Shown here: positions 8,480 through 17,699 of the stretch, piece after piece
Numbering within the stretch: position 1 is the stretch's first letter
Layout of the letters: every line of letters begins with the position of its first letter
Assembly (NCBI GenBank): GCA_020403265.1
Contig: JADBXZ010000051.1
Location: forward strand, 1 to 64,000
Reading direction: 5' to 3'
Length of the DNA: 64,000 nucleotides
From: Bacteroidota bacterium
GTDB taxonomy: Bacteria > Bacteroidota > Bacteroidia > B-17B0 > Aurantibacillaceae
Position numbers and translations under genes: made by a program
The notes under the pieces: model-generated
The model's input: the letters and a program-made list of their open reading frames with translations, nothing else
Databases searched by the model: none
What the model was told of the DNA's origin: nothing

Positions 8480-9673
8480 ATGAACATTCACGAATATCAA
8501 GGTAAAAGTATTTTAAAAAGTTTCGGTGTTTCAATTCAAGAAGGTATTGTTGCAGAAACAGCAGAACAAGCAGTAGAAGCAGCAAAAAAATTAAAAACAG
8601 ATTATAATAGCGATTGGGTTGTTGTTAAAGCCCAAATACATGCTGGTGGACGCGGTAAAGGTGGTGGCGTTAAGTTAGCGAAAAATTTAGATGAGGTGAG
8701 AGAAAAAGCCGGACAAATTATCGGTATGAATTTAATTACTCCTCAAACCAGTGCTGAAGGTAAAAAAGTGCACAAGGTATTAATTGCTCAAGATGTTTAT
8801 TACCCTGGTGCTAATCCAACCAAAGAGTTTTACATGAGTGTTTTACTTGATAGAGCTAAAGGAAGAAACACATTCGTTTACAGTACAGAAGGTGGTATGG
8901 ACATTGAACATGTTGCGGAAACCACACCTGAAAAAATTTGGAAAGAAGAGATTGATCCACGTGTTGGTTTGCAAGCATTCCAAGCTCGCAAAATAGCTTT
9001 TAATTTAGGATTAAGCGGCAATGCATTTAAAGAAATGTCAAAGTTTGTTACAGCATTGTACAAAGCATATGAAAGTATTGATGCTAGTTTGTTTGAAATT
9101 AATCCTGTTTTAAAAACAAGCGACGATAAAATTATTGCAGTTGACAGCAAAGTAACATTCGATGGAAATGGTTTATATCGTCATCCGCAATACGAAGCTA
9201 TGCGCGATATTTCAGAAGAAAATCCAATTGATGTTGAAGCGCGTGAAGCAGAATTAAACTATGTACAATTAGATGGGAATGTTGGTTGCATGGTTAACGG
9301 TGCCGGATTAGCAATGGCAACTATGGATATTATTAAATTAAGTGGTGGTGAGCCTGCCAATTTTTTGGATGTTGGAGGAACAGCAAACGCTGAGCGTGTT
9401 GAAAAAGCATTTAGAATTATTTTAAAAGACAAAAACGTTAAAGCTATTTTAGTAAATATTTTCGGCGGTATTGTTCGTTGCGACCGTGTTGCGCAAGGTG
9501 TTGTAGATGCCTACAAAAATATGGGTAATATCAACGTTCCTATTATCGTTCGTTTACAAGGAACTAATGCCGACATTGCAAAAAAATTAATCGATGATAG
9601 TGGTTTAAAAGTATATTCAGCAATTGAGTTTCATGAAGCCGCTTCACTCGTAAATAAATTAATCAACAGTTAA
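8480..9673 (+). CDS. sucC: Succinyl-CoA synthetase (ADP-forming) subunit beta
   Basis: Beta subunit of the TCA-cycle enzyme that converts succinyl-CoA, ADP (or GDP) and phosphate to succinate, CoA and ATP. The N-terminal ATP-grasp domain begins MNIHEYQGKSILKSFGV and contains HAGGRGKGGGVKLAKN. The C-terminal CoA-ligase domain shows NGAGLAMATMDIIKL, PANFLDVGG and NIFGGIVRCDRVAQGV. The length of 397 aa is standard. The alpha subunit gene (sucD) is not adjacent, which is common in Bacteroidota. A lipoprotein gene follows after 15 bases and may be co-transcribed. Confidence 0.97.
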   Translation: MNIHEYQGKSILKSFGVSIQEGIVAETAEQAVEAAKKLKTDYNSDWVVVKAQIHAGGRGKGGGVKLAKNLDEVREKAGQIIGMNLITPQTSAEGKKVHKVLIAQDVYYPGANPTKEFYMSVLLDRAKGRNTFVYSTEGGMDIEHVAETTPEKIWKEEIDPRVGLQAFQARKIAFNLGLSGNAFKEMSKFVTALYKAYESIDASLFEINPVLKTSDDKIIAVDSKVTFDGNGLYRHPQYEAMRDISEENPIDVEAREAELNYVQLDGNVGCMVNGAGLAMATMDIIKLSGGEPANFLDVGGTANAERVEKAFRIILKDKNVKAILVNIFGGIVRCDRVAQGVVDAYKNMGNINVPIIVRLQGTNADIAKKLIDDSGLKVYSAIEFHEAASLVNKLINS

Positions 9674-9688
9674 AAAATCAATAATAAA

Positions 9689-10582
9689 ATGAAAAAATCA
9701 ATTTTATTTTGCTTATCTATCGCTACTGCGGTTTCTTTTACATCTTGCGGAAACGATTCAGACAAAACGGATGAAACAGAAAACATCGATACTGCGAAAG
9801 TAGATGAAACAAAAGTTTCTCCTATTTCAGAAACATTCTTTCAAGTTCCTTCTCCCGGCGAAATGTTAACATTCATCAAAATGATTGGTAACACCAGTAA
9901 GGATACAAAAATGTTAAATCCTGCTTCAAACGCCAAAAATTATTCAGATGCAAAAGCTAAAGCTCTTAACTTTGGTATTTACAGTTGTGATTTAAGCTAC
10001 TGTAGTATCTTTGAAATTGGTGCTGAAGCATTAAAGTATTTCCCGGTTGTAAAAAACTTAGGCGACCAAATTGGTGTTTCCACTGCAATTAAACCCGAAA
10101 TCTTAAAAAGATTGCAAGAAAACTTAGGTAAGCCGGATTCGTTGGCTTTAATCACAGATGATATTTACTTCTCATCATTTGAAACCTTAGAGGACAGTAA
10201 ACAAGGACCAACTTTAGCATGTGTTGTTGCAGGTGGATGGATCGAGAGTATTTACATTGCTACTCAGCTTGCTCAATATAAAGCCAACAGTCCTATTATT
10301 GACCGTTTAGCCGACCAAAAATACACATTGGAAAACATTATTGAATTTTTCAAAAAACATGAATCTGACCCTAATGTAGCTGCCGTGAAAGCTGATTTTG
10401 AAGGCTTATTGGCTGAGTTCAACAAAATTGCGGAAAAAGAGGCAGAAGCTTCCAAGCAAACAGAAGCTTCAAAAACCAAAATATTAGCAGGTGGAAAACA
10501 GTTAAATATCACTGAAGAAAACTACAACGCCATTAAAGAAAAAATTAAATCAATTAGGAACGGCTATGCTCAAATAAAGTAA
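9689..10582 (+). CDS. Lipoprotein of unknown function
   Basis: Predicted lipoprotein of 297 residues. The signal peptide ends in a lipobox, SFTSCGN, and an acidic Asp/Glu/Thr linker (SDKTDETENID) follows, typical of lipoproteins sorted across the envelope. The body is mainly helical and contains a conserved-looking FGIYSCDLSYCSIF segment. The C-terminal part is a charged helix (EKEAEASKQTEASKTK). No catalytic motif was recognised. It starts 15 bases after sucC and 32 bases before another small exported protein, so the three may form a transcript, although the functions look unrelated. Confidence 0.75.
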   Translation: MKKSILFCLSIATAVSFTSCGNDSDKTDETENIDTAKVDETKVSPISETFFQVPSPGEMLTFIKMIGNTSKDTKMLNPASNAKNYSDAKAKALNFGIYSCDLSYCSIFEIGAEALKYFPVVKNLGDQIGVSTAIKPEILKRLQENLGKPDSLALITDDIYFSSFETLEDSKQGPTLACVVAGGWIESIYIATQLAQYKANSPIIDRLADQKYTLENIIEFFKKHESDPNVAAVKADFEGLLAEFNKIAEKEAEASKQTEASKTKILAGGKQLNITEENYNAIKEKIKSIRNGYAQIK

Positions 10583-10614
10583 GCGTTTTAAAATTCTAAC
10601 ATTAAAAATTAAAT

Positions 10615-11109
10615 ATGAATCCTATGAAAAAACTTTTAAGTATAATCGTTGCAGTTTTAATTACTTCATCTGCATTCAGTCAGGCTGGAGTTTGTAGTAA
10701 TTTCCACAAAAAATATTGTGTTTTAGAAAAAGGTAAAAGCGAAAAATGGCAGTACAATGCCCAAAGTAAAAGTGGTTTGTTTAATCAAGGTATGGTTAGC
10801 AAATTACGATGTGTAATTTACAAAAACATGGATTACAGAATTTCGGTTTGTTGTGAAACTGTTCTTGGTGATAAAGTAAATTACAAAATTTATGATTCTA
10901 GAACTAATGAATTGTTATTTGATAATGCTACTGCGGAAGATACTCAAGTGTTCGAGTTTCAGAGCGTTGGTACGCGTCAATTAATTATTGAAGTGGTTGT
11001 GCCTCAAGGTGCAACAGAAAAAGATAAACATAAAGCTGCAGATGGCGCTTGTGTTGGCCTTCTTATTGAACATAAAGTAAGTGATAAGCAAGGTTTTTCT
11101 ACTTATTAA
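10615..11109 (+). CDS. Small exported protein of unknown function
   Basis: Protein of 164 residues with a clear signal peptide (MKKLLSIIVAVLITSSAFSQ). The mature part is a beta-rich domain with five cysteines, four of them in the first half (VCSNF, KYCVL, LRCVIY, VCCET). It has no sorting domain, so a periplasmic or outer-membrane-associated location is likely. A second in-frame ATG at 10624 gives an equally good signal peptide. It follows the lipoprotein gene closely and is closed by a strong terminator, making it the likely last gene of the sucC transcript. The family was not recognised. Confidence 0.7.
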   Translation: MNPMKKLLSIIVAVLITSSAFSQAGVCSNFHKKYCVLEKGKSEKWQYNAQSKSGLFNQGMVSKLRCVIYKNMDYRISVCCETVLGDKVNYKIYDSRTNELLFDNATAEDTQVFEFQSVGTRQLIIEVVVPQGATEKDKHKAADGACVGLLIEHKVSDKQGFSTY

Positions 11110-11127
11110 TTAAATACAAACCTTATG

Positions 11128-11160
11128 AAAGGCTGTTTCAGTATCTGAAATAGCCTTTTT
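11128..11160 (+). terminator. Intrinsic terminator after the exported protein
   Basis: A 13-bp stem with one G-U pair, AAAGGCTGTTTCA (11128-11140) / TGAAATAGCCTTT (11146-11158), has a 5-base loop and ends in T. The next start codon lies only about 13 bases downstream, so tcdA may receive its transcripts from a promoter inside this region or by read-through. Confidence 0.85.
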
Positions 11161-11172
11161 AATTTACCGCAA

Positions 11173-11931
11173 ATGGATACAAAGTGGATGGAACGCACAA
11201 GCTTGTTGGTTGGCGCCAAAGGCTTAGAGAAATTAAATAATGCTCATGTATTAATAGTTGGTTTGGGAGGAGTAGGCTCATACGCCGCAGAAGCTATTGC
11301 AAGAAGTGGTATTGGAAACATGACTATTATTGACGGAGATGTTGTTGACCCTACAAATAGAAACAGGCAATTACAAGCCTTAAGCAGTACACATGGCATG
11401 AAAAAAGCTCACTTAATGGGTGAACGAATTCAATTAATCAATCCTGAAATTAAATTGGATGTAATTGACAGATTTAAGAATCCCGATGAAATGCAGCTGT
11501 TACTTAAAAATAAATTCTCGTACGTTATAGATGCAATTGACAGCATTTCACCAAAACTTTACTTGATACAAACTGCTTATTACAATAATCAACGAATCAT
11601 CAGTAGTATGGGTGCCGGCGGTAAAATGGACCCTACAAGAATTAAGGTGGTTGATTTAGCTAAAACCAGAATTTGTCCGATGGCATATTATGTTAGAAAA
11701 CGACTCCGCTACATGAATATTTACAAAGGCATAAAATGTGTATTTAGCGACGAACCTGCCGCGAAACACTCCATCATGAGAACAGATGGAAGCAATTACA
11801 AACGCTCTGCGTATGGAACAATCTCTTATTTACCCGCTGCATTTGGTTTAACTTGTGCTTCGGTAGTTATACGTGATATTGCCGGCTGGAAGGAACCAAA
11901 ATATGGTGTAGAGAAGGAAAAAAATAAGTAA
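11173..11931 (+). CDS. tcdA: tRNA threonylcarbamoyladenosine dehydratase
   Basis: E1/ThiF-family enzyme that uses ATP to cyclise t6A37 of ANN-decoding tRNAs to ct6A. It has the N-terminal start typical of TcdA/CsdL (ERTSLLVGAKGLEKL), the Rossmann motif VLIVGLGGVGSYAAEAIARSG, the acidic binding loop IDGDVVDPTNRNRQ and the conserved YVIDAIDSISPK. The length of 252 aa fits TcdA and is shorter than MoeB or ThiF-rhodanese fusions. It sits next to a terminator and is convergent with the reductase gene downstream. Confidence 0.9.
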   Translation: MDTKWMERTSLLVGAKGLEKLNNAHVLIVGLGGVGSYAAEAIARSGIGNMTIIDGDVVDPTNRNRQLQALSSTHGMKKAHLMGERIQLINPEIKLDVIDRFKNPDEMQLLLKNKFSYVIDAIDSISPKLYLIQTAYYNNQRIISSMGAGGKMDPTRIKVVDLAKTRICPMAYYVRKRLRYMNIYKGIKCVFSDEPAAKHSIMRTDGSNYKRSAYGTISYLPAAFGLTCASVVIRDIAGWKEPKYGVEKEKNK

Positions 11932-12047
11932 AACAAGCCTTAAAGACCTTCATCTTAAATTGCAACATACTGATTAAGTTTTTTACTAAGCACAGATAGC
12001 ATAGGCTTTGGATCAGCTAGCATCATGCAACTAAATTAGTCATTGTT

Positions 12048-13061
12048 CTAAAAGGCATTAACACCTTGCACCGTTGTGTATTTCATTGTGTATTTAATCC
12101 CTGGATTCATATATTTATAAGCGCTGTGACTCATTAACGCAGCTTCATGAAAACCACATAAAATCAATTTCAATTTGTTTTTATAAGTGTTAATGTCTCC
12201 AATTGCATAAATCCCTTCTACATTGGTACTATAATCATCTGTATTTACTTCAATAGCGTTTTTGTCCAAATTTAACCCCCAATTTTCTATCGGCCCAAGC
12301 TTTGGACTTAAACCAAATAATGGAATAAGATGATCCACATCAAAATTACTAACTTCGTTTGTTTTAATATTCTTAATTTGAACAGCTTCTAATCTATCTG
12401 TACCGGAAACACTTTCAATTGCACTGTTAAGTAGTAGATTAATTTTTTTGGATTCTGCAAGCTTCATCACCTTGTTAACACTATCCGGTGCACCTCTAAA
12501 ACTTTCGCTGCGGTGCACCAAGGTTAATTCACTACAAACTTCTGAAAGAAAAATAGTCCAATCCAAAGCACTATCCCCACCTCCAGCGATTAACATTTTG
12601 CTACCACGGTATTTTTCAGGATCTAAAATCATGTAGTTAACGCCTTTGCCATTCTCAAATTTTTCAAGTCCACTAACCTCTGGTTTTCTAGGCTCAAAAC
12701 AACCTAATCCACCGGCAATTACAACTACCTTTGCAAAAACGCTTGTCCCCAAGTTAGTTTCAACAACAAAATCTCTTTCTCCTCTCTTCTCAAGTTTCTC
12801 AACACGTTCCCCTAAAGTGAATGTTGGTTTAAAAGGCTCTGCCTGCTTCATTAAATTATCAATTAACTCTTGGGCTAAAACTGTAGGGTAGCCCGGAATA
12901 TCATAAATTGGTTTTTTAGGATAAATTTCAGATAATTGACCACCAACCTGCGGCAAGTAATCAATCAAATGGCATCTTAACTTTAGTAAGCCGGCTTCAA
13001 ATATTGCAAATAATCCAACAGGACCGGCGCCAATGATAACAATATCAGTTTCTATTTTCAT
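12048..13061 (-). CDS. Ferredoxin/flavodoxin-NADP+ reductase, thioredoxin-reductase-like
   Basis: FAD- and NAD(P)H-binding oxidoreductase (337 aa). Visible motifs are the FAD-binding IVIIGAGPVGLFAIFEAG, a YPQVGGQLSEIYPKKPIYDIPG segment typical of TrxR-like ferredoxin-NADP reductases, and the second dinucleotide fold MLIAGGGDSALDW. The C-terminal FAD contact is IYAIGDINTY. The CxxC redox pair of true thioredoxin reductases is absent, which favours the FNR class. The ORF could extend to 13118, but the extra residues are atypical and overlap a TATATTTG promoter box, so ATG 13061 is chosen. Confidence 0.88.
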   Translation of the reverse strand: MKIETDIVIIGAGPVGLFAIFEAGLLKLRCHLIDYLPQVGGQLSEIYPKKPIYDIPGYPTVLAQELIDNLMKQAEPFKPTFTLGERVEKLEKRGERDFVVETNLGTSVFAKVVVIAGGLGCFEPRKPEVSGLEKFENGKGVNYMILDPEKYRGSKMLIAGGGDSALDWTIFLSEVCSELTLVHRSESFRGAPDSVNKVMKLAESKKINLLLNSAIESVSGTDRLEAVQIKNIKTNEVSNFDVDHLIPLFGLSPKLGPIENWGLNLDKNAIEVNTDDYSTNVEGIYAIGDINTYKNKLKLILCGFHEAALMSHSAYKYMNPGIKYTMKYTTVQGVNAF

Positions 13062-13071
13062 AAATTTTAGG

Positions 13072-13079
13072 CAAATATA
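13072..13079 (-). promoter_or_regulatory. -7 box for the ferredoxin reductase gene
   Basis: Read on the minus strand this is TATATTTG, matching TAnnTTTG, 10 bases before ATG 13061. No TTG at the expected -33 distance was seen. It supports the shorter start. Confidence 0.5.
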
Positions 13080-13168
13080 GGGGATTAATACGGTGTTAAA
13101 ACTTAAAAAAAAGAACAATTGTAATAGAATTTTGTTTAATTTAGTATTCTATTAACAAAATTAAAAAG

Positions 13169-15361
13169 ATGAAAAAAACACTACTTACAATTTTAACAGC
13201 TGGCGCATTATTAAGTGCCAATGCTCAGGTGCCGAGTCCGGCATGGGCAACCTTGCAAAACACTAATTATACTTTAGCTGCAAGTTTTTCGAGCAAATTT
13301 TTGGATGTGATTAATTCAAATGTAGTTTGGTCAATTGGTTACAGTGGTGCTAACGTAAGCCAAAACTTTGTTAATTTCTCCAGAACAATTAATGGTGGAA
13401 CAACGTTTAATACAGGTGCAGTGTATGCAAGTACATTAAACCCGGCAGTTGGTGACACCAATACATACGTAATAGCCAATTTAGATGCTATTGATGCCAA
13501 TACTGCTTGGGTATCAGCATATTTAAAAGGTCCCGGTGCTCAAGGAGCTATCCACAGAACAATTGATGGTGGCGCAACTTGGCAAAACATGACTGCTCCC
13601 GGTATGTTTACAAACTCAGCTTCATTCTGCAATGTAGTTGCTTTCTTAACACCTTCAATTGGTGTTGCACAAGGTGACGGCCACCCTGGAAATGCTAATG
13701 AATATGAAATTTGGAGAACCAACAATGGCGGTACAACTTGGACAATTGTTCCTGGTGCCAATATTCCAAACCCAACTTCTGGTGAGTACTTTTTAGTTAA
13801 TGTTTACGAAAAACAAGGTACAACCAACCTTTGGTTTGGTACAAATAAGGGTCGCGTTTTCCGCTCAATAGATGCAGGTTTAACTTGGAGCGTAAGTGTA
13901 TTACCAAGTGCGCCGTCTGCCAGTATTTCGGTAAGCGATATTGCTTTTTGCAATGCGAACATGGGTATTTGTACGGCATTTAATACTTCTGTTACTCCAG
14001 GAGTTTTCGAACAATTCATCACATCTGATGGTGGTGCTACTTGGACAAAAGTAACTTCGATTGATCCAAACTTTGGAAGAAACGATGTTGCCGGTGTACC
14101 GGGCACAAATGTGTTTGTAAGCGCTGCTAACAGCACAACAGCTACTTCAGGTTTCCTCTCTTACTCAAGTGATGGTGGGCTTACCTGGACCAACTGGGGA
14201 GGTAGTGCTATTCCATACTTAGCAATCGATTTCGCTGATGCAACTTCCGGATGGGCTGCGACGTTCCAAACTTCTCAAACTGCTCCTACCGGTGGTATTT
14301 ACAAATTCAACGGTGCTACTTCTATTTTTAATGCTCCAAGTGCTGTATGTTTTACATCACCTTCTACAACAGTTAATCCAATTAACTGGTCTTTAGGTAA
14401 CTCAACTGTTACTTATTCTTGGTCAGTTTCTCCTGCTGCCACTATTTCGGCACCAACGGCAACTAATCCAACATTAACATTCACTGCTCCAGGTAATTAC
14501 GTTGTAACGCTTGCTGCTACAAACTCATCAGCAAGTTCAAGCAGCAGCAGAACAATTAATGTAACGGCATGCTCTACTCCAACGGCAGATTTTACAGTAC
14601 CTTCCGGTACGTTATGTAATAATGTAGCATTAAACTTTACCAACGTTACTACAGGAACACCAACTCCAACTTATACTTGGTCTACCATTCCTGCAGCCGG
14701 TGTTACCATAAGCCCTAATGCCAATGCAACAAGTCCTGCCATTACGTTCAGCGCCGGTGGAACATACACAGTTAATTTATTAGCATCAAGTGTTGCCGGA
14801 TCTGTTGTTGTTAGTAAAACTATTACAGTAAATTCTTGTACTGCCAGTCCTTCATTCTCTATACCTGCAGCTTTATGCTCAACTGCAATTGTTACACCTA
14901 ATAATAGTACAACTGGTCCTGGGCCAATTTCTTATACATGGTCTACAGCTCCATCATCAAGTGTTGCTTTTGCGCCTAATGCAGTTGCTGCTTCTCCATC
15001 AATTACAATAAGTGGTATTGGAGTTTATACAATTACTTTAAGAGCAGGTAATGCTTCTGGTGTTTCTATTACAACTCGAACAATTGATGTTCAAAATTGT
15101 GTAGGTATTAATGAAACTAAATTTGCTAACCTTACTGATGTTTCTCCTAACCCAACTAATGGAAACTTAAACATTACATTACCAACAAATGGCGATTATA
15201 ATTTAGTTGTAGTAGACGTTTTAGGTTCTGTTATCGTTTCTGAAAAAATCATCAACAGTAACATAGCTAACATTAACTTAGCCGGAAAAGCTAAAGGTGT
15301 TTATTTTGTTACAGTATCTAACAAAGTTGATAAGGTAACCAAGAAAATTGTTTTAGAATAA
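13169..15361 (+). CDS. T9SS type A secreted protein with YCF48-like and PKD repeats
   Basis: Secreted 730-residue protein. After the signal peptide (LLTILTAGALLSANAQ), a beta-propeller with BNR/YCF48-like repeats spans about 20-385; the recurring motif is S/T-x-D-GG-x-TW (RTIDGGATWQ, RTNNGGTTWT, RSIDAGLTWS, TSDGGATWTK, SSDGGLTWTN). Three PKD-like modules follow at about 390-650, each with a TYSWS/TYTWST core. The type A sorting domain has VSPNPTNGNLNIT and GVYFVTVSNKVDKVTKKIVLE. It is probably released or anchored at the surface by the T9SS. Substrate and role are unknown. It is monocistronic with a strong terminator. Confidence 0.87.
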   Translation: MKKTLLTILTAGALLSANAQVPSPAWATLQNTNYTLAASFSSKFLDVINSNVVWSIGYSGANVSQNFVNFSRTINGGTTFNTGAVYASTLNPAVGDTNTYVIANLDAIDANTAWVSAYLKGPGAQGAIHRTIDGGATWQNMTAPGMFTNSASFCNVVAFLTPSIGVAQGDGHPGNANEYEIWRTNNGGTTWTIVPGANIPNPTSGEYFLVNVYEKQGTTNLWFGTNKGRVFRSIDAGLTWSVSVLPSAPSASISVSDIAFCNANMGICTAFNTSVTPGVFEQFITSDGGATWTKVTSIDPNFGRNDVAGVPGTNVFVSAANSTTATSGFLSYSSDGGLTWTNWGGSAIPYLAIDFADATSGWAATFQTSQTAPTGGIYKFNGATSIFNAPSAVCFTSPSTTVNPINWSLGNSTVTYSWSVSPAATISAPTATNPTLTFTAPGNYVVTLAATNSSASSSSSRTINVTACSTPTADFTVPSGTLCNNVALNFTNVTTGTPTPTYTWSTIPAAGVTISPNANATSPAITFSAGGTYTVNLLASSVAGSVVVSKTITVNSCTASPSFSIPAALCSTAIVTPNNSTTGPGPISYTWSTAPSSSVAFAPNAVAASPSITISGIGVYTITLRAGNASGVSITTRTIDVQNCVGINETKFANLTDVSPNPTNGNLNITLPTNGDYNLVVVDVLGSVIVSEKIINSNIANINLAGKAKGVYFVTVSNKVDKVTKKIVLE

Positions 15362-15378
15362 TTTTAAACCATTTTAAT

Positions 15379-15413
15379 AAAAAGAGGTTGTTCATTGGAC
15401 AACCTCTTTTTTT
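15379..15413 (+). terminator. Intrinsic terminator
   Basis: A 12-bp stem, AAAAGAGGTTGT (15380-15391) / ACAACCTCTTTT (15399-15410), with a 7-base loop and trailing T run follows the YCF48/PKD protein gene. Confidence 0.9.
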
Positions 15414-15452
15414 ATGCATATCCTCAAAATTTGAGTAATTTCCAACATTATT

Positions 15453-17657
15453 TTGAAATCCATTTTTAGTCTAATATTCATTGCTTTTTTTTACACTGGT
15501 TATGCACAGAACTTATCCAAAAGCATTCAAGCTAAATATATCACTTCGGATATTAAAGTTGATGGGGTTCTTAATGATAGCATCTGGCAACTTTGTAAAC
15601 CAAGCGGAGATTTTTGGGAAAACTTTCCAGACGATACGTCCATAGCCTTATCAAAAACTGAGGTGAAAATGTGTTATAACGCAAAGTATCTTTATATTGC
15701 TGCTATTTGTTATGACTCCTTACCAGGAAAATACATCGTTCAAACATTAAAACGAGATTTTTCATATCCAATCAGCGATGCTTTTGTTGTTAGTATAGAT
15801 CCATTTAGCGATGGACAAAATGGATTCAGTTTTGGTGTAAATCCATATGGCGTGCAACGCGAAGGCTTAATTGCGATGGGCGGCGGCCAAGGCGTTACAA
15901 CTAATTGGGACAACAAATGGTTCACAGAAGTAAAACGCTACGCCAACTATTGGAGTGTAGAAATGGCTATACCTTTTAAAACCTTAAGGTTTAAGGAAAA
16001 GTTAAAAGAATGGAAAGTAAATTTTGCTCGAAATGATTTAAAACGAAATGAAAACAGCACATGGGTAAAGGTGCCAAGACAGTTTAACATCTCATCACTT
16101 GCCTTCATGGGTTCTCTGGAATTTGAAACACCTCCGCAAAAAAACGGTGGTAATATCTCTATCATACCATATTCTATTGGACGTTTCACAAAAGATTATA
16201 CGACCAATTCAAAAAATTTAATTGAAGGTAATTTTGGTGCTGATGGTAAAATTGTGTTGGGTAATTCCCTGAATCTTGATTTAACTATAAATCCGGATTT
16301 TAGTCAAGTGGAAGTTGACAGGCAAATCACAAACCTTACTCGTTTTAGTCTGTTCTTTCCTGAGCAAAGACAGTTCTTTATTGAGAATAGTGATTTATTT
16401 GAACGCTTCGGTTTCAGGCAAATTAGACCTTTTTTCTCAAGACGAATTGGATTAGATGACGGAAACATCATCCCAATTGTTGGAGGCGCAAGGTTAAGTG
16501 GCAAACCAAATAAAAACTGGCGTGTAGGTTTAATGAACATTCAAACAGCCAAAACATCATTTAACTTTCAAGATGTGTACTCACAAAACTATTTGGTGGC
16601 AGCTGCATCGCGTAATGTATTCAAAAGAAGTAACCTATCTGCTATTTTTGTAAACAGGCAACAATTGGATTCTTCAGGTTTTTCGGCTACAAATTTTAAC
16701 AGGGTTGCCGGATTGGATTTCAACATTTCAAGTGCCGACAATAAATTAAACGGGAAAATATTTTACCATCATTCCTTTTCCAATAATTTCAATAATAATG
16801 CATTTGCCCACGCCTCTTGGTTAGATTACACTACTCGAAATTTCACATTAGATTGGAATCACGAGTATGTAGATAAAAATTATAACGCCGAAGTTGGTTT
16901 TACACCACGTATTTTTCAAAGAGATTCTTCCAACCAAATTAAACGATTAAGTTATTGGCGCTTTGAACCCTGGATAAAATATAATTTCTATCCGAAAAAA
17001 TCAATTATCAATAGAATTACACCAAATGTTTATGGTGACCATTATAGAAATGAAAGATTCGTTAATACAGATTTTTTAATAAACCCAGGGATAGATATTT
17101 TTTTTAACAACTCTGCATATATTAACCTTGATTATAACACCAACTATACTAAGTTACTTTATAACACAGATGTTACCTTTAGTGGACAATCCAAAAAATT
17201 AATTGCCGGAGATTATTATTACCAAAATGCTGCAATCAAATTAGGAAGCAACGTTCGTCGACATTTATACGGCGCTATAAGTTCAAATATCGGTTCGTAT
17301 TTTTCAGGCACAAAGTTCTCATACGGTTTGGAGTTAAGTTATCGATTAAAGCACTATGCTATTTTTTCAGTAAACTATACAAGAGATGACATACAAGTAA
17401 GTTATCTTGATAAACCTGTTACCTTAAATCTTATAAGCCCTCGGATAGATTTTACTTTTTCTAAAAGTTTATTTTTAACCTTATTTGGTCAATACAACAG
17501 TCAGGCAAAAAACATGAATTTTAATGGTAGACTTCAATGGCGGTTTAAACCAATGAGTGATTTATTTATTGTATACAGCGATAATTATACATCTGATAAT
17601 TTATTCATAAAAAATAGAGCCATTGTTTTAAAATTTATTTATTGGCTTAGCGTGTAA
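15453..17657 (+). CDS. CBM9-like/DUF5916 outer-membrane barrel protein
   Basis: Exported 734-residue protein. The start is TTG, chosen because it opens a normal signal peptide (KSIFSLIFIAFFYTGYAQ) and no ATG is placed better. An N-terminal carbohydrate-binding family 9-like sandwich (SDIKVDGVLNDSIWQLC, VEMAIPFKTLRF) covers about 30-220. The rest is a DUF5916-type domain rich in aromatic beta strands (LNLDLTINPDFSQVEVD, FFPEQRQFFIENSDLF), ending in a strand with terminal aromatic or hydrophobic residues, as in outer-membrane barrels. The family is widespread in Bacteroidota; a role in binding or uptake of polymers is suspected but not established. Confidence 0.8.
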   Translation: MKSIFSLIFIAFFYTGYAQNLSKSIQAKYITSDIKVDGVLNDSIWQLCKPSGDFWENFPDDTSIALSKTEVKMCYNAKYLYIAAICYDSLPGKYIVQTLKRDFSYPISDAFVVSIDPFSDGQNGFSFGVNPYGVQREGLIAMGGGQGVTTNWDNKWFTEVKRYANYWSVEMAIPFKTLRFKEKLKEWKVNFARNDLKRNENSTWVKVPRQFNISSLAFMGSLEFETPPQKNGGNISIIPYSIGRFTKDYTTNSKNLIEGNFGADGKIVLGNSLNLDLTINPDFSQVEVDRQITNLTRFSLFFPEQRQFFIENSDLFERFGFRQIRPFFSRRIGLDDGNIIPIVGGARLSGKPNKNWRVGLMNIQTAKTSFNFQDVYSQNYLVAAASRNVFKRSNLSAIFVNRQQLDSSGFSATNFNRVAGLDFNISSADNKLNGKIFYHHSFSNNFNNNAFAHASWLDYTTRNFTLDWNHEYVDKNYNAEVGFTPRIFQRDSSNQIKRLSYWRFEPWIKYNFYPKKSIINRITPNVYGDHYRNERFVNTDFLINPGIDIFFNNSAYINLDYNTNYTKLLYNTDVTFSGQSKKLIAGDYYYQNAAIKLGSNVRRHLYGAISSNIGSYFSGTKFSYGLELSYRLKHYAIFSVNYTRDDIQVSYLDKPVTLNLISPRIDFTFSKSLFLTLFGQYNSQAKNMNFNGRLQWRFKPMSDLFIVYSDNYTSDNLFIKNRAIVLKFIYWLSV

Positions 17658-17699
17658 CTAATTAGAATTATATTTGATGCCGGATAACATCAATCAAAA

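Noticed and set aside
12048-13061. Thioredoxin reductase (trxB)
   Set aside because: The fold motifs fit, but the CxxC redox centre is absent and the YPQVGGQL segment fits TrxR-like ferredoxin-NADP reductases better.
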